From positions 1 through 9,822 of the forward strand of contig JAFTGG010000029.1 of the NCBI GenBank assembly GCA_017458025.1: a DNA stretch of 9,822 bases. The letters run 5' to 3'. Below the pieces are notes generated by a model. The model saw only the letters and a list, made by a program, of their open reading frames with translations. It did no database searches and was not told the DNA's origin. Shown one piece after another: positions 6,343 through 9,822 of the stretch (the first letter of the stretch is position 1; each line of letters starts with the position of its first letter). Both the position numbers and the translations under genes were made by a program. Source of the DNA: Oscillospiraceae bacterium (GTDB lineage Bacteria; Bacillota; Clostridia; Oscillospirales; Oscillospiraceae).

Positions 6343-6371
6343 TTGAAAAAGCCGGCGCAAAAGCTTATTAT
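6343..6371 (+). promoter_or_regulatory. Predicted promoter of arcC and the alpha-glucosidase gene
   Basis: TTGAAA (6343-6348), a 17-nt spacer and TATTAT (6366-6371) fit a sigma-A promoter. The start site would be near 6378. Between this promoter and that of the divergent LysM gene (6257-6342) I see only an 8-bp TGTCGACA palindrome (6274-6281). Confidence 0.65.
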
Positions 6372-6375
6372 TAGT

Positions 6376-6391
6376 ATTGTGAGCTAACAAT
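6376..6391 (+). promoter_or_regulatory. Candidate operator at the arcC/glucosidase start site
   Basis: A 16-bp imperfect palindrome, ATTGTGAGCTAACAAT, matches its own reverse complement except at one symmetric pair of positions. It overlaps the predicted transcription start, a usual place for a repressor. The halves resemble those of the E. coli lac operator with a shorter centre; GntR/HutC or LacI family regulators use sites of this size. The regulator is not in the window. Confidence 0.4.
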
Positions 6392-6414
6392 TTGTTTGGC
6401 AAGGAGAATCCATC

Positions 6415-7353
6415 ATGGCAAAACGCATTGTGATTGCGCTCGGCGGCAACGCGCTGGGCAAAAACCTCCACGAGCAGATGGACGCGGTCAATGTCACCGC
6501 CAAGGCCATCGCCGACCTCATCGAGGACGGCTACGAGGTCGTCATCGCGCACGGCAACGGCCCGCAGGTCGGCATGATCCAGAACGCCTTCGCCGCCTAT
6601 CGCCGCGAGGACGAGAGCCGCGACGTGATGCCGCTTTCGATGTGCGTGGCGATGTCGCAGGGCTACATCGGCTACGACCTGCAAAACCTGATCGGCGAGG
6701 AGCTGGACCGCCGCGGCACGGGCATGCACATCGCGACGGTGCTGACGCAGGTCGCCGTCGACCCGAGCGACCCCGCGTTCAAGCACCCGACGAAGCCCAT
6801 CGGCGCGTTTATGACCGAGGCGGAGGCGAAGAAGCTTGCCGCCGAGAAGGGCGTCGACGTCGCCGAGGACGCGGGGCGCGGCTGGCGGCAGGTCGTCGCG
6901 AGCCCGAAGCCGACCGAGATCATCGAGATCCACACGGTCAAAGCGCTGCTGGACGAAAAGCACGCGGTCATTGCCGCGGGCGGCGGCGGTATTCCGGTCG
7001 TCTGGGCGGACAAGTACCACCTAAAGGGCGTGCCCGCCGTCATCGACAAGGATTTTGCCTCCGAGTGCCTTGCCGAACAGCTCGACGCCGATATGCTCAT
7101 TATCCTCACGGCGGTCGAAAAGGTCGCGGTCAACTTCGGCAAGCCCGATCAAAAGGGCCTCGACACGCTGACGCCCGTCGAGGCGCGCCAATACATCGCC
7201 GAGGGGCAGTTCGCGCCCGGCTCGATGCTGCCGAAGGTCGAGGCGGCGGTCAAATTTGCCGAGTCCAAGCCCGGCCGCACCGCGCTTATTACGCTGCTGG
7301 AAAAGGCGCGCGACGGCATCGAGGGCAAAACCGGCACGCGCATTACGGGTTAA
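6415..7353 (+). CDS. arcC: Carbamate kinase
   Basis: A 312-residue cytoplasmic enzyme of normal length that interconverts carbamoyl phosphate plus ADP with carbamate plus ATP, usually the ATP-yielding last step of arginine or purine-derivative breakdown. Amino-acid-kinase fold landmarks: ALGGNAL (8-14), AHGNGPQVG (45-53), GRGWRQVVASPKP (154-166), AAGGGGIPV (187-195), VIDKDFASE (209-217), LTAVEKV (231-237), GSMLPKVEAA (269-278) and GKTGTRI (304-310). The start at 6415 has AAGGAG 8 nt upstream. Oddly, no arginine deiminase, ornithine carbamoyltransferase or antiporter gene is next to it; the gene 23 nt downstream is a glucosidase, in a likely shared transcript. Confidence 0.97.
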   Translation: MAKRIVIALGGNALGKNLHEQMDAVNVTAKAIADLIEDGYEVVIAHGNGPQVGMIQNAFAAYRREDESRDVMPLSMCVAMSQGYIGYDLQNLIGEELDRRGTGMHIATVLTQVAVDPSDPAFKHPTKPIGAFMTEAEAKKLAAEKGVDVAEDAGRGWRQVVASPKPTEIIEIHTVKALLDEKHAVIAAGGGGIPVVWADKYHLKGVPAVIDKDFASECLAEQLDADMLIILTAVEKVAVNFGKPDQKGLDTLTPVEARQYIAEGQFAPGSMLPKVEAAVKFAESKPGRTALITLLEKARDGIEGKTGTRITG

Positions 7354-7376
7354 TGTCCCAATTGGGTAGGTACAAT

Positions 7377-9035
7377 ATGGAACAAACACGTTGGTATAAA
7401 GACAGCGTATTCTATCAGATCTGGCCGCGCAGCTTTCGCGACGGGGACGGCGACGGCGTAGGCGACCTCTACGGCGTCTACGAGAAGCTGGACTATATCA
7501 GGAGCCTCGGCTGCGACGGCATCTGGTTCTCGCCGCTCTACCCCTCCCCCGGCGTCGACTGCGGGTACGATATCTCCGACTACATGGACATCGACCCGAT
7601 GTACGGCGGCATGGAGGCGTTCAAAAAGGTCTTGGACGGCGCGCATAAGCGCGGCATGAAGGTCATCATGGACCTCGTCGTCAACCACACCAGCGACGAG
7701 CACGAGTGGTTCCAGAAATCGCGCCGCCGCATTGCGCCGTATACCGATTATTATATCTGGCGGCCCGAGCGCCCCGGCGGCAAGCTGCCGAACAATTGGG
7801 ACAGCGTGTTCGAGGGCAAGGCGTGGCAGTGGGACGAGCTGCGGCGGGAGTACTACCTGCACCTGTTCGCCGTCAAGCAGCCCGACCTCAACATGGACAA
7901 CCCGCTCGTGCGCGAGGAGGTCAAGAAGATCCTGCGCTTCTGGCTGGAGATCGGCGTCGACGGCTTCCGCGAGGACGTCATCACGTTTATCTCCAAAAAA
8001 GACGGCCTGCCCAACGACTACATCATGCCCGCCAGCCGCGGGATACGGCATTACAACCACGGTCCGCGCGTGCACCGTTATCTGGAGGAATTTAAAGAGG
8101 TTCTGCACGGCTACGACACGTTCACCATCGGCGAAGCGCCGCTCGTCGCGCCGAAAAAGGCGCTCGACTACATCGACGAAAAGCGCGGGCAGCTCGACAC
8201 CATGATCCAATTCCAATGCATGGGCGCAGACTGCTTCCTCATCGACTACGCGGTCCTGCCCTTTTCGGCGCGGCGGCTCAAGCGCGCGTTCGATGTGTGG
8301 CAGGAGAAGCTCGACGGCAAAGCGTGGAACATGCTCTATCTCGAAAACCACGACCACCCGCGCGTCATCTCGCGCTACGGCAGCGAGAAGTACCGCGTCC
8401 AGAGCGGCAAGATGCTCGCGGCGTCGTACCTGTTCCAGAAGGGCACGCCCTTCATCTATCAGGGGCAGGAGATCGGCATGGTCAATTGGCGGCCGGAAAA
8501 GGGCTCGGACTACGAGGACGTGCAGACCCGCTGGCACTACGAGAACATGTTCGCGCATATCCTGCCCGACGGCGTGCGCCTCAAATGGTGCCACCGCGCG
8601 TCGCTCGACAGCGCCCGCACGCCGATGCAGTGGAGCGCGGAGGCAAACGCGGGCTTCACTTCCGGCACGCCGTGGTTTCACGTCAACGACAACTACCGCG
8701 AGATCAACGTCGCGGCGCAGCGGGACGATCCGGACTCGCTCCTCAGCTTCTACCGCGACGCGGTAGCGATCCGCAAAAGACTTAGGGTCATTCGCGATGG
8801 TGATTATGTCGACCACGATAAGTATTCCGGCAGCCTTTTTGTGTACTCGCGCAGCCTTGGACGCGAAAAACTGCTCGTAATCTGCTCTTTTGTTGAACGG
8901 CCGGTGCATTTTAGGGCGCCCCGCGGATTTGAATTGGCAAAAGGCGAGCTGCTGCTCAAGAATTACGGCGCGGAGCTGGCAGAAAATGGATTTATCACAA
9001 AGCCGTTTGAATGTCGAGTCTATCATTTTTCATAA
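7377..9035 (+). CDS. GH13 alpha-glucosidase (oligo-1,6-glucosidase type)
   Basis: A 552-residue cytoplasmic enzyme, no signal peptide, that should cleave alpha-linked glucose from the ends of isomalto- or malto-oligosaccharides. Landmarks: WYKDSVFYQIWPRSF at the N-terminus, a DGDGDGVGDL calcium-type loop (22-31), VNHTSD (102-107), QPDLN (168-172), GFRED with the nucleophile Asp200, IGEAP with the acid/base Glu253, ENHDHPR with Asp326, and ARTPMQWS (413-420). A C-terminal beta domain follows from about 470. The set fits GH13 subfamily 31; a trehalose-6-phosphate hydrolase or dextran glucosidase cannot be excluded, so no symbol is given. The start at 7377 fits the family N-terminus and has GGGTAGGT 5 nt before it; ATG 7353, overlapping the arcC stop as TAATG, is an alternative adding 8 residues. 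From about codon 467 the codon usage changes to many A/T third positions. Confidence 0.93.
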   Translation: MEQTRWYKDSVFYQIWPRSFRDGDGDGVGDLYGVYEKLDYIRSLGCDGIWFSPLYPSPGVDCGYDISDYMDIDPMYGGMEAFKKVLDGAHKRGMKVIMDLVVNHTSDEHEWFQKSRRRIAPYTDYYIWRPERPGGKLPNNWDSVFEGKAWQWDELRREYYLHLFAVKQPDLNMDNPLVREEVKKILRFWLEIGVDGFREDVITFISKKDGLPNDYIMPASRGIRHYNHGPRVHRYLEEFKEVLHGYDTFTIGEAPLVAPKKALDYIDEKRGQLDTMIQFQCMGADCFLIDYAVLPFSARRLKRAFDVWQEKLDGKAWNMLYLENHDHPRVISRYGSEKYRVQSGKMLAASYLFQKGTPFIYQGQEIGMVNWRPEKGSDYEDVQTRWHYENMFAHILPDGVRLKWCHRASLDSARTPMQWSAEANAGFTSGTPWFHVNDNYREINVAAQRDDPDSLLSFYRDAVAIRKRLRVIRDGDYVDHDKYSGSLFVYSRSLGREKLLVICSFVERPVHFRAPRGFELAKGELLLKNYGAELAENGFITKPFECRVYHFS

Positions 9036-9051
9036 CAATTTCAATAGACAG

Positions 9052-9090
9052 AAAGATGCCGCAAGTCTCTTGACTGTGCGGCGTCTTTTT
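9052..9090 (+). terminator. Intrinsic terminator of the glucosidase gene
   Basis: A stem of 12 consecutive pairs (9052-9063 with 9077-9088, one G-T) closes around a 13-nt loop, with the T run at 9086-9090 partly in the stem foot. It lies 16 nt after the glucosidase stop. The loop and right arm are shared with the next promoter. Confidence 0.8.
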
Positions 9091-9098
9091 GTTATAAT
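9070..9098 (+). promoter_or_regulatory. Strong sigma-A promoter inside the preceding terminator
   Basis: TTGACT (9070-9075), a 17-nt spacer and a perfect TATAAT (9093-9098), followed by TG. The -35 box lies in the terminator loop and the spacer covers its right arm and T run. The start site would be near 9105, about 35 nt before the next gene. Confidence 0.8.
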
Positions 9099-9139
9099 GT
9101 GTCGGTACAAGAAAATCTGTTCGAGGAGGTCAGACAGCC

Positions 9140-9822
9140 ATGCCATTGAACCAGCCGCAACCCGTACAGCCCGTGCCGCACAAGAAGATTTGGTGCGTCG
9201 TCTACACGGACGCGGAAACCGAGTGCTTTGAGATCCGCACCATGCCCGAGGAGGCAAACGGCGATCCCGTGACCCTGTATCATAAGGAGTATTCCTCCGG
9301 CACCGCCATCGGCGACTTTTTAACGGCCGACCTCTCCATCTGGGACCAGCTCCGGCCGAAGATCGCGGAGGCGGTGCAGTCCATCAACGAGGGCCGCTAT
9401 CTCAAAAAGAGCTTCAACACGATCTTCTACTGCACGCTCTATTGGCTGGACCAGAGCGCGTTTTTCGCGCCGTTTGCCGCCGCGCTGCAGCGCTTGCAGA
9501 TCATCCACGGCGTCGGCGACCTCATCTCGCTGGACGAATGTAACGAGCAGATGGCGTACTACCGCGATCTGCAGGCGTATCTGCGCGACCTGGTCGAGCA
9601 GGTCTTCTCCGTGAGCGAGAACGAGGACACGGCGGTGCGCTATTTCACGCTCCAGCAGCAGCTTGGCGAGGATTCGTATCCTCCGTTCGCGTTCGACGCC
9701 GTGCGCTACCTGGCGATGCCCTCGGGCATCGGCGGGCTGTACGCCTACGACGAGTTCCTCGAGGAAGAGGAAAAGCGCGACTTCCTGACCGTCATCACCG
9801 AGGTGCGGGAAACCGCGGACCC
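9140..9822 (+). CDS. Unrecognised protein, 3' end beyond the window
   Basis: An open frame of 227 complete codons from ATG 9140 to the window edge without a stop. GAGGAGGT (9123-9130) lies 9 nt before the ATG and a strong promoter lies further upstream, so this is very likely a real, well expressed gene. I do not recognise a family. The product starts with a Pro/Gln-rich segment (MPLNQPQPVQPVP), then KIWCVVYTDAETECFEIR, which looks like a beta hairpin, followed by mixed helical segments rich in aromatic residues and an acidic stretch EEEEKRD near residue 213. No signal peptide, membrane span or metal-site pattern is visible, so it is probably cytoplasmic. Codon use matches its neighbours. It is separated from the glucosidase gene by a terminator and so is its own transcription unit. 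Confidence 0.85.
   Translation, partial: MPLNQPQPVQPVPHKKIWCVVYTDAETECFEIRTMPEEANGDPVTLYHKEYSSGTAIGDFLTADLSIWDQLRPKIAEAVQSINEGRYLKKSFNTIFYCTLYWLDQSAFFAPFAAALQRLQIIHGVGDLISLDECNEQMAYYRDLQAYLRDLVEQVFSVSENEDTAVRYFTLQQQLGEDSYPPFAFDAVRYLAMPSGIGGLYAYDEFLEEEEKRDFLTVITEVRETAD

Noticed and set aside
6396..7376. N-terminal extension of the glucosidase frame through the whole of arcC
   Set aside because: The frame is open only because arcC is GC-rich; the product there is Arg/Gly-rich noise and arcC is certain in another frame.
7350..9026. A 558-codon open frame on the minus strand opposite the glucosidase gene
   Set aside because: It is a mirror of the G/C-biased third positions of the real gene. It shows no family motifs and no ribosome site.

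Overview
The window looks like a chromosomal segment of a GC-rich, low-oxygen-type Bacillota, probably class Clostridia. The grounds are strong AGGAGG-like ribosome binding sites, TTGACA/TATAAT promoters, an M56 BlaR1-type sensor and a SigV/RsiV pair of Bacillota type, and an ArgS with the clostridial HMGN signature. Third codon positions are strongly G/C-biased, so long shadow ORFs lie opposite almost every gene. I see no insertion sequence, tRNA, rRNA or CRISPR array. Species cannot be named from this window.

Layout. (1) 1-1734, plus: 3' part of an M56 (BlaR1/MecR1-type) membrane metalloprotease sensor with an unusual extracellular domain, ended by a strong terminator. (2) 1780-3219, plus: an ECF promoter, then sigV and rsiV joined by an ATGA overlap; this is a lysozyme/envelope-stress sigma factor with its membrane anti-sigma factor. 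(3) 3226-3329: a GC-rich hairpin and a 57-bp palindromic element between the convergent rsiV and argS. (4) 3405-5141, minus: argS with its own promoter and nested inverted repeats just upstream. (5) 5302-5341: a perfect long palindrome between argS and the next gene. (6) 5426-6199, minus: a secreted LysM protein carrying a shortened DUF3089-type alpha/beta-hydrolase domain without the nucleophile serine. (7) 6343-9035, plus, divergent from the LysM gene: a promoter with a lac-operator-like palindrome at the start site, then arcC (carbamate kinase) and a GH13 alpha-glucosidase 23 nt apart. (8) 9052-9822, plus: a terminator whose hairpin contains the -35 box of the next promoter, then the 5' part of an unrecognised gene running off the window.

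How it may fit together. The first half is an envelope-sensing neighbourhood: two different protease-dependent switches (M56 sensor; RsiV cleaved by signal peptidase and then a site-2 protease in the known system) sit side by side, and a secreted peptidoglycan-binding protein is nearby. The second half is housekeeping and metabolism: arginyl-tRNA synthesis, carbamoyl phosphate/ATP exchange and oligosaccharide hydrolysis. The most notable points are the self-consistent SigV autoregulatory promoter, the apparently dead and truncated DUF3089 domain on a LysM protein, the lipoprotein-like internal segment of the M56 protein, the compact terminator/promoter overlaps, and two palindromic intergenic elements. 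I found no clear evidence for a wholly new multi-gene system.
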